A stretch of DNA of 64,000 bases from Pseudomonas sp. IPO3778. Its GTDB lineage: Bacteria > Pseudomonadota > Gammaproteobacteria > Pseudomonadales > Pseudomonadaceae. The translations under genes and the position numbers were made by a program. Where the stretch lies: assembly GCF_013386825.1 (NCBI RefSeq), contig NZ_JACARC010000017.1:1-64000 (forward strand), read 5' to 3'. Shown piece by piece: positions 25,534-33,637 of the stretch. The notes under the pieces were generated by a model. That model worked only from the letters and a program-made list of their open reading frames with translations, searched no databases and had not been told where the DNA came from. Position 1 is the stretch's first letter; the number at the start of each line of letters is the position of its first letter.

Positions 25534-26763
25534 ATGTCCGCCACTGCCACCCCCCGCGTTGCCATTATCGGCGGCGGCCCCGCCGGACTGATGGCGGCCG
25601 AAGTGTTGAGCCAGGCCGGCATCCAGGTGGACCTGTACGACGGCATGCCGTCGGTGGGGCGCAAGTTCCTGCTGGCGGGCGTGGGCGGCATGAACATCAC
25701 CCACTCCGAGGCGTACCCGGCATTCCTCTCGCGTTATGCCGAGCGGGCGCCGTTTATGGCGCCGTTGCTGCGAGCGTTTGGTGCCGAGGCGTTGTGTGAA
25801 TGGATTCATGGGCTGGGCATTGAAACCTTTGTCGGCACCTCCGGCCGGGTGTTTCCCACCGACATGAAAGCCGCCCCGCTGCTGCGCGCGTGGCTCAAGC
25901 GCCTGCGGGACCAGGGCGTGGTTATCCACACCCGGCATCGCTGGCTGGGCTGGACCGCCGACGGCAGCTTACTTATCCACAGCCCGGACGGCGAAAAAAC
26001 GGTCCACAGCGACGCCGTGCTGTTGGCTTTGGGTGGCGGCAGTTGGTCGCGACTGGGCTCCGACGGGGCCTGGCTCACGTTGCTGGAAGACAAGGGGGTG
26101 CCGTACACCCCGCTGCAACCGAGCAATTGCGGCTTCGAGGTGTCGGCCTGGAGCGACCTGATGGTCAGCAAATTCGCCGGTGCACCGTTGAAAAACGTCG
26201 CCATCGGGTTGGCAGGCGACAAGCCCCGGTTGGGCGAATGCGTGGTCACCGCCACCGGTATCGAGGGCAGCCTGATCTATGCGCTGTCGGCGCCGATTCG
26301 CGAGGCCATCAATCGCGATGGATCGGCCACCGTGCATCTCGACCTGCTGCCGAGCAAGCCGCTGGACAAGGTGATTGCGGCGCTGAGCAAGCCGCGCGGG
26401 TCACGCTCGATGAGCAAACATTTGCACAGCCAGTTGGGGTTGGATGGGGTGAAGGCCGCTCTGTTGCGCGAATTGGCACCGGCGGAGCACTTCAATGATC
26501 CCGCGCAATTGGCAGTCGATATCAAGGCGCTGCCGCTGACGCTGGTGAAAACCCGGCCGATGGATGAGGCCATCAGTACCGCTGGCGGTGTGCCGTTTGA
26601 GGCGCTGGATGAGCGGCTGATGCTCAAGCAATTGCCGGGCGTGTTTTGCGCGGGCGAGATGCTCGATTGGGAAGCACCGACGGGCGGGTATTTGCTGACG
26701 GGGTGTTTTGCCAGCGGGCAGGTTGCCGGGCGTGGCGTACTGGAATGGTTGAACGCTAGCTGA
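25534..26763 (+). CDS. NAD(P)/FAD-dependent oxidoreductase, HI0933/BaiN-like (TIGR03862 type)
   Basis: 409 residues. The N-terminal dinucleotide fold is VAIIGGGPAGLMAAEVLSQA, followed by DGMPSVGRKFLLAGVGGMNI, which is characteristic of the HI0933 family. GGGSWSRLGSDGAWL, the middle domain with VTATGIEGSLIYALSAPIRE and the C-terminal FAD motif FCAGEMLDWEAPTGGYLLTG complete the match. The reaction is unknown; BaiN of gut bacteria reduces bile acid intermediates but that role cannot be carried over. Confidence 0.88.
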   Translation: MSATATPRVAIIGGGPAGLMAAEVLSQAGIQVDLYDGMPSVGRKFLLAGVGGMNITHSEAYPAFLSRYAERAPFMAPLLRAFGAEALCEWIHGLGIETFVGTSGRVFPTDMKAAPLLRAWLKRLRDQGVVIHTRHRWLGWTADGSLLIHSPDGEKTVHSDAVLLALGGGSWSRLGSDGAWLTLLEDKGVPYTPLQPSNCGFEVSAWSDLMVSKFAGAPLKNVAIGLAGDKPRLGECVVTATGIEGSLIYALSAPIREAINRDGSATVHLDLLPSKPLDKVIAALSKPRGSRSMSKHLHSQLGLDGVKAALLRELAPAEHFNDPAQLAVDIKALPLTLVKTRPMDEAISTAGGVPFEALDERLMLKQLPGVFCAGEMLDWEAPTGGYLLTGCFASGQVAGRGVLEWLNAS

Positions 26764-26767
26764 TTAC

Positions 26768-26864
26768 CTGTGGCGAGGGAGCTTGCTCCCGCTGGGCTGC
26801 GTAGCGGCCCCAAAAAAAGCGGGAGCGCTGCGCACTCCAGCGGGAGCAAGCTCCCTCGCCACAG
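26768..26864. repeat. REP-like inverted pair (GTGGCGAGGGAGCTTGCTCCC family)
   Basis: CTGTGGCGAGGGAGCTTG and CAAGCTCCCTCGCCACAG are perfect inverted arms at the ends. Inside are GCTGCGTAGCGGCCCC, an A7 run and GCGGGAGCG. It lies between two convergent genes and probably works as a shared terminator hairpin. Confidence 0.8.
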
Positions 26865-26869
26865 TGACC

Positions 26870-28201
26870 TTACTTCTTCTTACGCGGACCCGTATTAAAC
26901 GCAGGCACCTTACGCACTGGCTTGATCGAAGGCTCCGCCACCGACACTTCACCACTTTCCACCCACTTGCCCAGGTTGCGCTTGCCGCCACCGGACGTCT
27001 TGGGTTTCTTCGGCTTTTTCGGTTTCTTCACCACTTGGCCCGTGGCATCGGTGTCCGGCACGCGATGCTCCGGCTCAAAGTCCTGCTCCATCTTGCGGGT
27101 CAATGTCTGGCGGGTGAGCATCTCAATGGCCGACAGCATGTTCACTTCATCGGCACACACCAGGGAAATCGCCTCGCCGGTGTTGCCCGCACGACCGGTA
27201 CGGCCGATGCGGTGGATGTAATCCTCGGCGACGATCGGCAGGTCAAAGTTGACCACCAGTGGCAAGTCTTCGATGTCCAGGCCACGGGCCGCCACGTCGG
27301 TGGCCACCAGGATCTGCACGTCGCTGCTCTTGAAGCGATCCAGCGCCCGCTGGCGCGTGGCTTGTGGCTTATCGCCGTGGATCCCGTCGGCATTGATACC
27401 CAGGCCCTGGAGTTTTTCCACCAGTGCATCCACACCGTTACGGGTTTTGGCGAACACCAGCACCTGCTTCCAGCGGCCCTTGCGCATCAGGTGCACAAAC
27501 AGCTCCGCCTTGCGCTTCTTGTCCACCGGCACCACCCATTGCTTGACGGTGTTGGCGGCGACGTTGCGCGGGCTGACTTCGACGGTCAGCGGGTCGTTGA
27601 GCATCTGCCCGGCCAACTGGCGGATCTCGTCGGAGAACGTCGCGGAGAACAGCAACGTCTGGCGCTTTTTCGGCAGCATGCGGTAGATGTTCGCCAGTTC
27701 TTCGGAGAAGCCCAGGTCGAGCATCCGGTCGGCCTCGTCCAGCACCAGGGTTTGCAGCTGATTGAGTTTCAGCGCGTTCTGGCGGAACAGGTCGATCAGG
27801 CGGCCAGGGGTGGCCACCAGCACATCGACACCCTTGCGCAGCTTCATCATCTGCGGGTTGATGCTCACGCCGCCGTACACGGCGTACGTGGTCAGCGGCA
27901 AGTTTTGGGCGTACTCGGCGACGCTGGCGTGAACCTGCTCGGCCAGCTCGCGGGTCGGGCACAGGATCAGCGCGCGTACTGAGTTGGGGGTGACTTTCGG
28001 CCCTTCCATGGTCAGCAATTGCAGCAGCGGCACGGCGAAACCGGCGGTCTTGCCGGTGCCGGTCTGGGCCGCGGCCATCAGGTCGCGACCGGCCAGCACG
28101 GCCGGAATGGCTTGGGCCTGCACCGGCGTCGGGGTCTGGTAGCCAAGCGTCTCAAGGGCGCGCAGCAAGGGTTCGATCAGGCCAAGGGTGGCGAAAGTCA
28201 T
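26870..28201 (-). CDS. DEAD-box ATP-dependent RNA helicase, RhlE-like
   Basis: 443 residues. Motif Q is at about 3-30 (FATLGLIEPLLRALETLGYQ), motif I AQTGTGKT at 45-52, motif II DEAD at 155-158, motif III SAT at 186-188 and motif VI HRIGRTGRAG near residue 330. The last 80 residues are basic and low in complexity, with a KKPKKPKKPK stretch and an RKKK end, likely to bind RNA without specificity. Fits the RhlE branch acting in ribosome assembly or RNA decay. P. fluorescens encodes several such helicases, so the exact symbol is left out. Confidence 0.9.
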   Translation of the reverse strand: MTFATLGLIEPLLRALETLGYQTPTPVQAQAIPAVLAGRDLMAAAQTGTGKTAGFAVPLLQLLTMEGPKVTPNSVRALILCPTRELAEQVHASVAEYAQNLPLTTYAVYGGVSINPQMMKLRKGVDVLVATPGRLIDLFRQNALKLNQLQTLVLDEADRMLDLGFSEELANIYRMLPKKRQTLLFSATFSDEIRQLAGQMLNDPLTVEVSPRNVAANTVKQWVVPVDKKRKAELFVHLMRKGRWKQVLVFAKTRNGVDALVEKLQGLGINADGIHGDKPQATRQRALDRFKSSDVQILVATDVAARGLDIEDLPLVVNFDLPIVAEDYIHRIGRTGRAGNTGEAISLVCADEVNMLSAIEMLTRQTLTRKMEQDFEPEHRVPDTDATGQVVKKPKKPKKPKTSGGGKRNLGKWVESGEVSVAEPSIKPVRKVPAFNTGPRKKK

Positions 28202-28249
28202 GGAATTACCGTAGGAAAAGTTCAGCGCAAGGTCGCAATGCGCCGCAGT

Positions 28250-29146
28250 TTACCCTAAATCCGGTTTCGGCTTTCGCCACTGTGGCAGGCTGATCAGCAG
28301 CACCGCGCTGATGATCACCAGCATCGCCAGGGCTTCTTCCTTGCCGATGGTCTCACCGACAAACACAATCCCGAGCAACACCGCCACCGCCGGGTTGACG
28401 TAGGCATAGCTGGTCGCCGCCGCCGGGCGCACGTGCTTGAGCAGGTACATATAGGCATTGAAGGCGATGATCGAACCGAACACCGTCAAGTACGCCAGGG
28501 CCAGCCAGCCTTCCAGCGGCGGCATGGCTTGCAGGTGCTCGCCGCTGACGGCACTGAGCACCAGCAGCACAAACCCGGCAATCAGCATCTCCGCCGCACT
28601 GGCCATGGCACCCTGGGGCAGCGGCAAATGCTTGCTCCACACCGAACCAAAGGCCCAGGCCGCCGCCGCAAAAATCAACAAGGCCGCGCCACTTGGGCTC
28701 GATTGCAGGTTGGAGCCCATATTGAGCATGGCGATGCCGATAATCCCCAGCACTACGCCGGCCCATTCCAGACGGGTATTGCGTGCACCCCAGAAATAGC
28801 CACACAGCAAGGTAAACAACGGCACCGTCGCCACCGCCAACGCGGCCACACCGGACGCCACGCCCGTATGCTCGGCCACGCTCACCGCACCGTTACCAAA
28901 GGTCAGCAGCAAAATGCCAATCTTCGCGGCGGCCTTCCACTGAACCCAGGTCGGCGCCGGGGCCCCGCGCCAGCGCAGGAAGCCATACATCAGCGCGCCT
29001 GCCGTCATGAAGCGGATCCCCGCCAGCAACAGCGGCGGCCAGTACTCCACACCAATGCGAATCACCAGGTAGGTAGACCCCCAGATCACGTACAACGCAA
29101 AAAAGGCGGCGATCAACGGTAAGGGAAAGCGACGTGGGCCAGGCAT
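28250..29146 (-). CDS. yedA: DMT superfamily drug/metabolite exporter, YedA type
   Basis: 298 residues from the ATG at 29146, ten membrane helices. FALYVIWGSTYLVIRIGVEY, PPLLLAGIRFMTAGALMYG and LTFGNGAVSVAEHTGVASG are typical of YedA (EamA) transporters. It is divergent from an Lrp-type regulator gene, a common arrangement in which the regulator controls the exporter. The substrate is probably an amino acid or related metabolite; not provable here. Confidence 0.86.
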   Translation of the reverse strand: MPGPRRFPLPLIAAFFALYVIWGSTYLVIRIGVEYWPPLLLAGIRFMTAGALMYGFLRWRGAPAPTWVQWKAAAKIGILLLTFGNGAVSVAEHTGVASGVAALAVATVPLFTLLCGYFWGARNTRLEWAGVVLGIIGIAMLNMGSNLQSSPSGAALLIFAAAAWAFGSVWSKHLPLPQGAMASAAEMLIAGFVLLVLSAVSGEHLQAMPPLEGWLALAYLTVFGSIIAFNAYMYLLKHVRPAAATSYAYVNPAVAVLLGIVFVGETIGKEEALAMLVIISAVLLISLPQWRKPKPDLG

Positions 29147-29307
29147 TGGGCAGCTCTTGCGGCAGGACAAAGGAGCGTTATTTTAGGAATCTGCGCCTAT
29201 AAACATAAGTTACAAAACCTGTTTAAAGCGCCCGTACACTTTTCAAAGCATGGTTATCAACGCTATAAACCGTGCATTCGAAAGCCACGTATTCCCGGAG
29301 CCTTATC

Positions 29308-29769
29308 ATGGACAAATACGACCGCATGCTTCTCAGCGCCCTGCTGGAAGACGGCCGCGCGTCCTACGCGCAATTGGCGCGCACGGTAAACCTGTCGGCG
29401 CCCGCCGTGGCTGAGCGAGTGGCGAAACTGGAAGCCAGTGGTGTGATTACCGGGTACCAGGCCAAGGTCGACCTGTCGAAGGTGGGGTTGCCGATCCAAT
29501 GCGTGATTGAGTTACGGTTGACCAATCATGGGAGCCAGAAGGTGTACGACGCGCTGGCGGAAATTCCTGAGTTGACTGAATGCCACCGGGTGACCGGCGA
29601 TCCATGCGTGATTATGCAGGCGGCGGTGGGCTCGATGCCGGAGCTGGAGAGTTTGATCAACCGGGTGGCTAAGTTCGGGTTCAGCAAGACCTCGATCATC
29701 TTGTCGAGCGCGATAGAGCGGCGGGTGCCGTTGGGGCAGTTGGAAGGGAATGGGAAGAATGGTGGCTGA
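29308..29769 (+). CDS. Lrp/AsnC family transcriptional regulator
   Basis: 153 residues from the ATG at 29308. The helix-turn-helix is DKYDRMLLSALLEDGRASYA then VNLSAPAVAERVAKLEASGV (about 2-50), and the C-terminal RAM ligand-binding domain runs from about 65 to 140 (CVIELRLTNHGSQKVYDAL, ECHRVTGDPCVIMQAAVG). Divergent from the yedA-type exporter gene, which it probably regulates. The 160 bp between them is AT-richer than its surroundings. Confidence 0.9.
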   Translation: MDKYDRMLLSALLEDGRASYAQLARTVNLSAPAVAERVAKLEASGVITGYQAKVDLSKVGLPIQCVIELRLTNHGSQKVYDALAEIPELTECHRVTGDPCVIMQAAVGSMPELESLINRVAKFGFSKTSIILSSAIERRVPLGQLEGNGKNGG

Positions 29770-29787
29770 ACACGCCGCTCGGCAGCT

Positions 29788-29895
29788 CGTTCCCACGCTC
29801 TGCGTGGGAACGCATCCGGTGACGCTCTGCGTCACGACTTCAAGAGCGGACGCGGAGCGTCCAAGGCGGCATTCCCACGCGGAGCGTGGGAACGA
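29788..29895. repeat. Palindromic repeat cluster (GTTCCCACGCTCTGCGTGGGAAC family)
   Basis: A third repeat class. It starts with GTTCCCACGC-TCT-GCGTGGGAAC, continues with GACGCTCTGCGTC and GGACGCGGAGCGTCC, and ends with TTCCCACGCGGAGCGTGGGAA. Four nested palindromes share the CGCTCTGCG/CGCGGAGCG core. It lies just after the Lrp gene and covers the first part of the 489-bp gap to the DUF6124 gene. Confidence 0.75.
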
Positions 29896-29984
29896 TCGCC
29901 ATTTCCTTCCTCATACGCCTACTTTTTAAGGGCCAGCAAGACTGATCCCTTTCATTTACAGGACCTTTCCTAGAAAATCCCACG

Positions 29985-30258
29985 GCCTTGTTTCGGCCGG
30001 ACCACGTAGCTAGTCTCGCTCGGTCATCGAACAATCGGTGACCGGACGTGCAAGTCCGATTCGCCAAGGTGCACACGTACCAACCCCCTCAACGTCTGGT
30101 TTTGATGCTAGGCGTTTATCTGTTATGGCGGCTGTGTGCGGGAGGCCTTCGGGTCTGCCGGGTTCCCTTTGCCCGGTCTTGCACACCTGCGTACAGCTGC
30201 CACCTTCATTCGCGTGCAAGCGAACGGTGATAGCTTCTTACCTCAAAGGAGTTCCACC
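29985..30258 (+). promoter_or_regulatory. Structured 5' leader of the DUF6124 gene
   Basis: About 270 bp without a gene. Foldable parts are: 30043-30058 (CGGAC-GTGCAA-GTCCG), a long stem of 30127-30139 with 30181-30184 and 30193-30201 that encloses a hairpin at 30158-30176 (CCGGG-N9-CCCGG), and 30209-30224 (TTCGC-GTGCAA-GCGAA). The first and last hairpins share the loop GTGCAA. A strong AAAGGAG ribosome binding site lies at 30244-30250. Similar leaders precede small DUF3077/DUF6124 genes in other Pseudomonas, as far as I recall. It probably controls translation; the signal is unknown. Confidence 0.55.
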
Positions 30259-30552
30259 ATGGTCAAAGTCACACCCGATCCACCAGAATTTCGCAGCGAC
30301 AGCCCCCTCACCCGCCGCGCCATCGATTACTACCTCAAAGCCTCCGCCCCGGACGGCGCGCCGTTCGTGCTGAACGACAACATGAGTTTTGAAGACGCCC
30401 TGGCACGGGCGGCCGACTTGCTGCATTGCGCCGTGGCAACCGCACAGATATCCGGCGAGCCTATGAACGGACAGCAGCGGGCGGTGATGCATTGGGTGGA
30501 GATGGCGAAGGTGGTGGTGGATCGGTCGCTGGACTGCCTACAGCCTCGATAA
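30259..30552 (+). CDS. DUF6124 (DUF3077) family small protein
   Basis: 97 residues from the ATG at 30259, which is well placed after an AAAGGAG. Conserved core: SPLTRRAIDYYLKASAP, then DNMSFEDALARAADLLHCAV, both predicted helical. No signal peptide or known catalytic motif. The family is largely restricted to Pseudomonas and often occurs in several copies per genome. Function unknown. The long structured leader is the most telling thing about it. Confidence 0.82.
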   Translation: MVKVTPDPPEFRSDSPLTRRAIDYYLKASAPDGAPFVLNDNMSFEDALARAADLLHCAVATAQISGEPMNGQQRAVMHWVEMAKVVVDRSLDCLQPR

Positions 30553-30561
30553 CCGTGCTTT

Positions 30562-30697
30562 CTGTGGCGAGGGGGCTTGTCCCCCGTTGGGCTGCGCAGC
30601 AGCCCCAGCAGGCTCACCGAAGTTTTTCAGACAGATAGCGGAGTTTTTGGGAGGGGCTGCTTCGCAGCCCAACGGGGGACAAGCCCCCTCACCACAG
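30562..30697. repeat. REP-like inverted pair (GTGGCGAGGGGGCTTGTCCCC family)
   Basis: CTGTGGCGAGGGGGCTTGTC and GACAAGCCCCCTCACCACAG form the outer arms; GGGCTGCGCAGCAGCCCC and GGGGCTGCTTCGCAGCCC the inner ones. Sits between the DUF6124 gene and the convergent exonuclease gene. Confidence 0.8.
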
Positions 30698-30745
30698 AGA
30701 GCCCCTCTCCAAGAAAGTACCCAGCCACAGGGAACGGTGCAGGAA

Positions 30746-31357
30746 TCAGAACCCGCGATGCTTCTTCAAATGATCATTGATCTTCGCCGCCGGAACCTTC
30801 TGCAAGCTGCACAGCAACTCGTGTGACAACTCCCGCAACCCGTGGGTGCGGCGCAGCTCCTCGGCCAGATGCGCGGTGAGGTTCGCCGCCATCTCCGCAT
30901 CCGCCATCGCCCGGTGAGCCTTGCCGGTGTGGGGCAGTTGGGCGAATGAGGTCAGGGTACCCAGCTTGTGGTTCGGCGCCGCCGGCATCAAGCGTCGCGC
31001 CAGCAACAGCGAACAAGCGAACTTCTGCAAACGGGTACGCCGGATCAACCCCAGCTCGAAATCCCAGAACTTCTGGTCAAACGCGGCGTTGTGGGCCAGC
31101 AGCGGCGTGGTGCCGACAAACTCGTTCACCTCGTTCATCACCCGCTCTGCGGACGGCGCCGTGCGCAGCATGGCGTTGCTGATGCCCGTCAACTGCTCGA
31201 TAAACCCCGGCACGCGCACACCCGCATTCATCAGGCTCTGGTAGCGGTCCACGATCTGGCCCTGCTCCAGGATGACCACGGCGATTTCCGTGGCCCGGCA
31301 GCTGCTGCTCGGCTGGATGCCGGTGGTTTCAAAGTCGATGACCGCTATACGTTCCAA
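30746..31357 (-). CDS. 3'-5' exonuclease, DEDDh (DnaQ-like) family
   Basis: 203 residues. The start appears to be TTG at 31357, giving MERIAVIDFETTG; no in-frame ATG gives this N-terminus. The acidic residues of motif ExoI are in VIDFETTG, ExoII in LLAHNAAFDQKFWDFEL, and ExoIII is HRAMADAEMAANL, with the His five residues before the Asp as in DEDDh enzymes. It resembles the stand-alone DnaQ/RNase T-like exonucleases rather than the polymerase III epsilon subunit. Substrate could be DNA or RNA. 24 bp downstream of the NYN gene on the same strand. Confidence 0.85.
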   Translation of the reverse strand: MERIAVIDFETTGIQPSSSCRATEIAVVILEQGQIVDRYQSLMNAGVRVPGFIEQLTGISNAMLRTAPSAERVMNEVNEFVGTTPLLAHNAAFDQKFWDFELGLIRRTRLQKFACSLLLARRLMPAAPNHKLGTLTSFAQLPHTGKAHRAMADAEMAANLTAHLAEELRRTHGLRELSHELLCSLQKVPAAKINDHLKKHRGF

Positions 31358-31381
31358 ACCTGTTCCAACTCCGTCAAAAAT

Positions 31382-31858
31382 CTATTTAAGCAGCAACGCG
31401 CCTTCGATCGGCACGTAGCGGCTGGCGGCGCGTATCAATGAGTTGGCCGTCAACCCCGGAACGCCGTAAGCCACTGCCTCCACGCCGTGCTTGTGGATGA
31501 TGCGGTCCAGCAGCATGTCGAAATCACCGTCGCCAGAGGCCAGCACCACCTCGTCCACATGGGCGGCAGCGTCCATGATGTCGATGGTGATGCCCACGTC
31601 CCAGTCACCCTTGGCCGAGCCGTCGCTGCGCTGGATGTAGGGCTTGAGCTTCACGGTAAACCCGAGGTTGCGCAGGATCTGCTGGAATTGCTGCTGCTTG
31701 CTGTCGCCACGGTCGATGGCATAGGCGTACGCCTCGACAATCTGCCCGCGCTGGCTGATGTCAGCCCACAGGGCGGCGTAGTTGAAATGACAGCCGTACG
31801 CCTGGCGCACGGTGTAATAGAGGTTTTGTACATCGGCGAACACGGCTATCTTTTTCAC
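31382..31858 (-). CDS. NYN (LabA/DUF88) domain protein, putative RNase
   Basis: 158 residues with a GTG start at 31858 preceded by GAGG. A PIN-like NYN domain fills the chain: IAVFADVQNLYYTVRQAYGC holds the first Asp, GDWDVGITIDIMDAA and VVLASGDGDFDMLLDRI the further acidic residues that would bind Mg2+. The end, KHGVEAVAYGVPGLTANSLI, is also typical. Probably an endoribonuclease. It is followed by the DEDDh exonuclease gene 24 bp on, so both may act on the same RNA, which is an inference from position. Confidence 0.85.
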   Translation of the reverse strand: MKKIAVFADVQNLYYTVRQAYGCHFNYAALWADISQRGQIVEAYAYAIDRGDSKQQQFQQILRNLGFTVKLKPYIQRSDGSAKGDWDVGITIDIMDAAAHVDEVVLASGDGDFDMLLDRIIHKHGVEAVAYGVPGLTANSLIRAASRYVPIEGALLLK

Positions 31859-31987
31859 CGCAAATCCTCATGACACGTGCATGGACCCCGGACTCAAAGG
31901 CCCGGAAAGGTTGCCAGTATGCCAGCCACACGGAAGTTTCCGAGAAAAATCAGCCCGGGGCGACGAAGCGCCCCGGTTGAGTGTGGA

Positions 31988-32758
31988 TCAGACGAAGGAA
32001 TCGTCGTCGCCAAAGGAGGAGGAGTCGTCGGAATAGTCGTTATCAGCGAAGCTGTCGGATGAATTGTCGCTGCCCCAGCTGTCGTTGCCGGCGTATTTCT
32101 GGTCGTCGTTGCCCCAGTTGCCGTTGTCACTGGCCGGTGCCGGCTCTTCGCGGATGATTTCTTCAACCACTTGCGGCTGTTGCGAGTTGTGGCTGAACAG
32201 GCTGCTGATGCCTTCTGCCAGCATCACACCACCGGCCACGCCGGCTGCAGTTTTCAGTGCGCCGCCGAGGAAACCACTGCCAATCGGCGCTGCGGGTGCC
32301 TGTTGCGGCTGTTGGTAATTCTGCTGCGGCGCGCCGTAGTTCTGCTGCGGCGCAGGTTGCCCGCCAAACGACGGACGCGCCGGTTCACGCCAGCCACCGC
32401 CCGACGATGCCGGTGCACTCTGGGCCGGCTGCGGGTCGCGGGAGCCACCACCAAAGATGCTCGACAGGAAACCGCCGCTGCTCGGTGCAGGCTGCGCCGC
32501 CTGGGACCTGGCCTGTTGCAGTTGGTCCTGCAATTGCTGGATCTGCTCGGCCTGCTGCTTGTTCTGCGCATCAAGGCTCTTGATCGCATGCTCTTGCACC
32601 AGAATCGACTGGGTCATGTAGTACGCAGCGGCCGGCTGGCGAGTGACGTGTTCCTTGATCCGCGCTTCGGCCTGGGCGTCGCGGGGGGCTGAGTCCGTTT
32701 CGGCTTGCTGCAACCGTGAAAACAGTCCATCGATCAGGGTTTGCTCTTCGCTGTTCAT
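31988..32758 (-). CDS. DUF2076 family protein
   Basis: 256 residues. The N-terminal 85 residues are helical (MNSEEQTLIDGLFSRLQQAE, YYMTQSILVQEHAIKSLDAQ, and a Gln-rich coiled coil after it), the conserved part of DUF2076. The middle is low in complexity, rich in Pro, Gln, Gly and Ser. A glycine/alanine hydrophobic segment follows (GSGFLGGALKTAAGVAGGVM), and the end is strongly acidic with Asp-Ser-Asn runs. Likely a periplasmic-ligand-binding-like annotation is common for this family but unsupported; the function is unknown. Confidence 0.8.
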   Translation of the reverse strand: MNSEEQTLIDGLFSRLQQAETDSAPRDAQAEARIKEHVTRQPAAAYYMTQSILVQEHAIKSLDAQNKQQAEQIQQLQDQLQQARSQAAQPAPSSGGFLSSIFGGGSRDPQPAQSAPASSGGGWREPARPSFGGQPAPQQNYGAPQQNYQQPQQAPAAPIGSGFLGGALKTAAGVAGGVMLAEGISSLFSHNSQQPQVVEEIIREEPAPASDNGNWGNDDQKYAGNDSWGSDNSSDSFADNDYSDDSSSFGDDDSFV

Positions 32759-32855
32759 GGCGACCTCGTTAGATTGCCGGTAGAAATCTTCGCCTTGCGC
32801 ACGATGTGCAAGGTACAGCCTAGTTATGGGGCTGTTACCGATTGTTTCAATAGCC

Positions 32856-32873
32856 TTTACGTAAGGTTTACGT
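32856..32873 (+). promoter_or_regulatory. TTTACGT direct repeat with 11-bp period
   Basis: TTTACGT occurs at 32856-32862 and 32867-32873. The second copy, GGTTTA, equals a PhoP half-site and the period equals that of PhoP boxes, but the first copy reads CCTTTA. ACGTAA-GGT-TTACGT is also an inverted repeat. It lies about 65 bp before the UPF0259 gene and could be a response-regulator site. Confidence 0.25.
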
Positions 32874-32937
32874 TTGCTTGCATCTGGTCGTGATCGGTTA
32901 AAGTAATGCCCTTGCTTTTTGGCCTGTGAAGACCCTG

Positions 32938-33597
32938 ATGAATCCGTTAGACGTACTGCGCGACTCCTTCTTCTTTTTCAAGCGCAACCTGGGTGCCATC
33001 GTGCAGTTGTGCCTGCCATTGGTGATCCTCGAGGCCCTGCTGCAACAAGTACTCGACCACACCCTCGGCCCGGATGCGTTTCCCGGCTACAGCGTGATCG
33101 TCGGGCTGCTGGTGTATCCGCTCTACACCGGCGCACTGATCCTGTTCCTCGACGCCCGCACCCGTGGCGAGTCGCCGCGCACCCTGAACGTCCTGGCCAT
33201 GGCCTTGAGCCTGTGGCCACGCTTTGCCCTGTTGACGGCGGTCAGCACGCTGCTGATCCTGCTGGGCCTGTCGCTGTATTTCCTGCCGGGGTTGTGGCTG
33301 ATGGTGGTGCTGGCCTTTGCCGAGTATTTGCTGGTACTGCGGGGCATGTCGGCACTGTCGGCCATGAAGGAAAGCCTGCGCCTGACCCGTGGGCATTTCT
33401 GGCGCATCCTGGTGTGCCTGCTGTGCGTGATGACCCCGCTGTGGTTGCTCAAAGGTGCCAGCCTGGCGGTATACCCGGATCCGAACCCACTTTTGGGCCT
33501 GCTGATCGACAGCGCGCAAAGCTTCCTGCAACTGTTCACCAGCGTGGTGTTGTTCCGCCTGTTCATGTTGATTGGTGGCGACGCCGACGCGCGGTGA
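32938..33597 (+). CDS. YciC/UPF0259-like inner membrane protein
   Basis: 219 residues from the ATG at 32938. About six membrane helices; the start NPLDVLRDSFFFFKRNLGAI and the middle LRGMSALSAMKESLRLTRGH fit the UPF0259 (YciC) family, whose members have a conserved SxxxxxG-type loop after helix 4. Function unknown. It is followed after 40 bp by the EEP hydrolase gene on the same strand. Confidence 0.75.
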   Translation: MNPLDVLRDSFFFFKRNLGAIVQLCLPLVILEALLQQVLDHTLGPDAFPGYSVIVGLLVYPLYTGALILFLDARTRGESPRTLNVLAMALSLWPRFALLTAVSTLLILLGLSLYFLPGLWLMVVLAFAEYLLVLRGMSALSAMKESLRLTRGHFWRILVCLLCVMTPLWLLKGASLAVYPDPNPLLGLLIDSAQSFLQLFTSVVLFRLFMLIGGDADAR

Positions 33598-33637
33598 TAT
33601 GCTCCGGGGCTGTCCTGCAACGCCATAAGCCGAGCCG

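Noticed and set aside
29770..30258. Group II intron or retron RNA because of the strong structure
   Set aside because: No reverse transcriptase gene is nearby and the sequence leads directly into a ribosome binding site and short gene, as a leader would.
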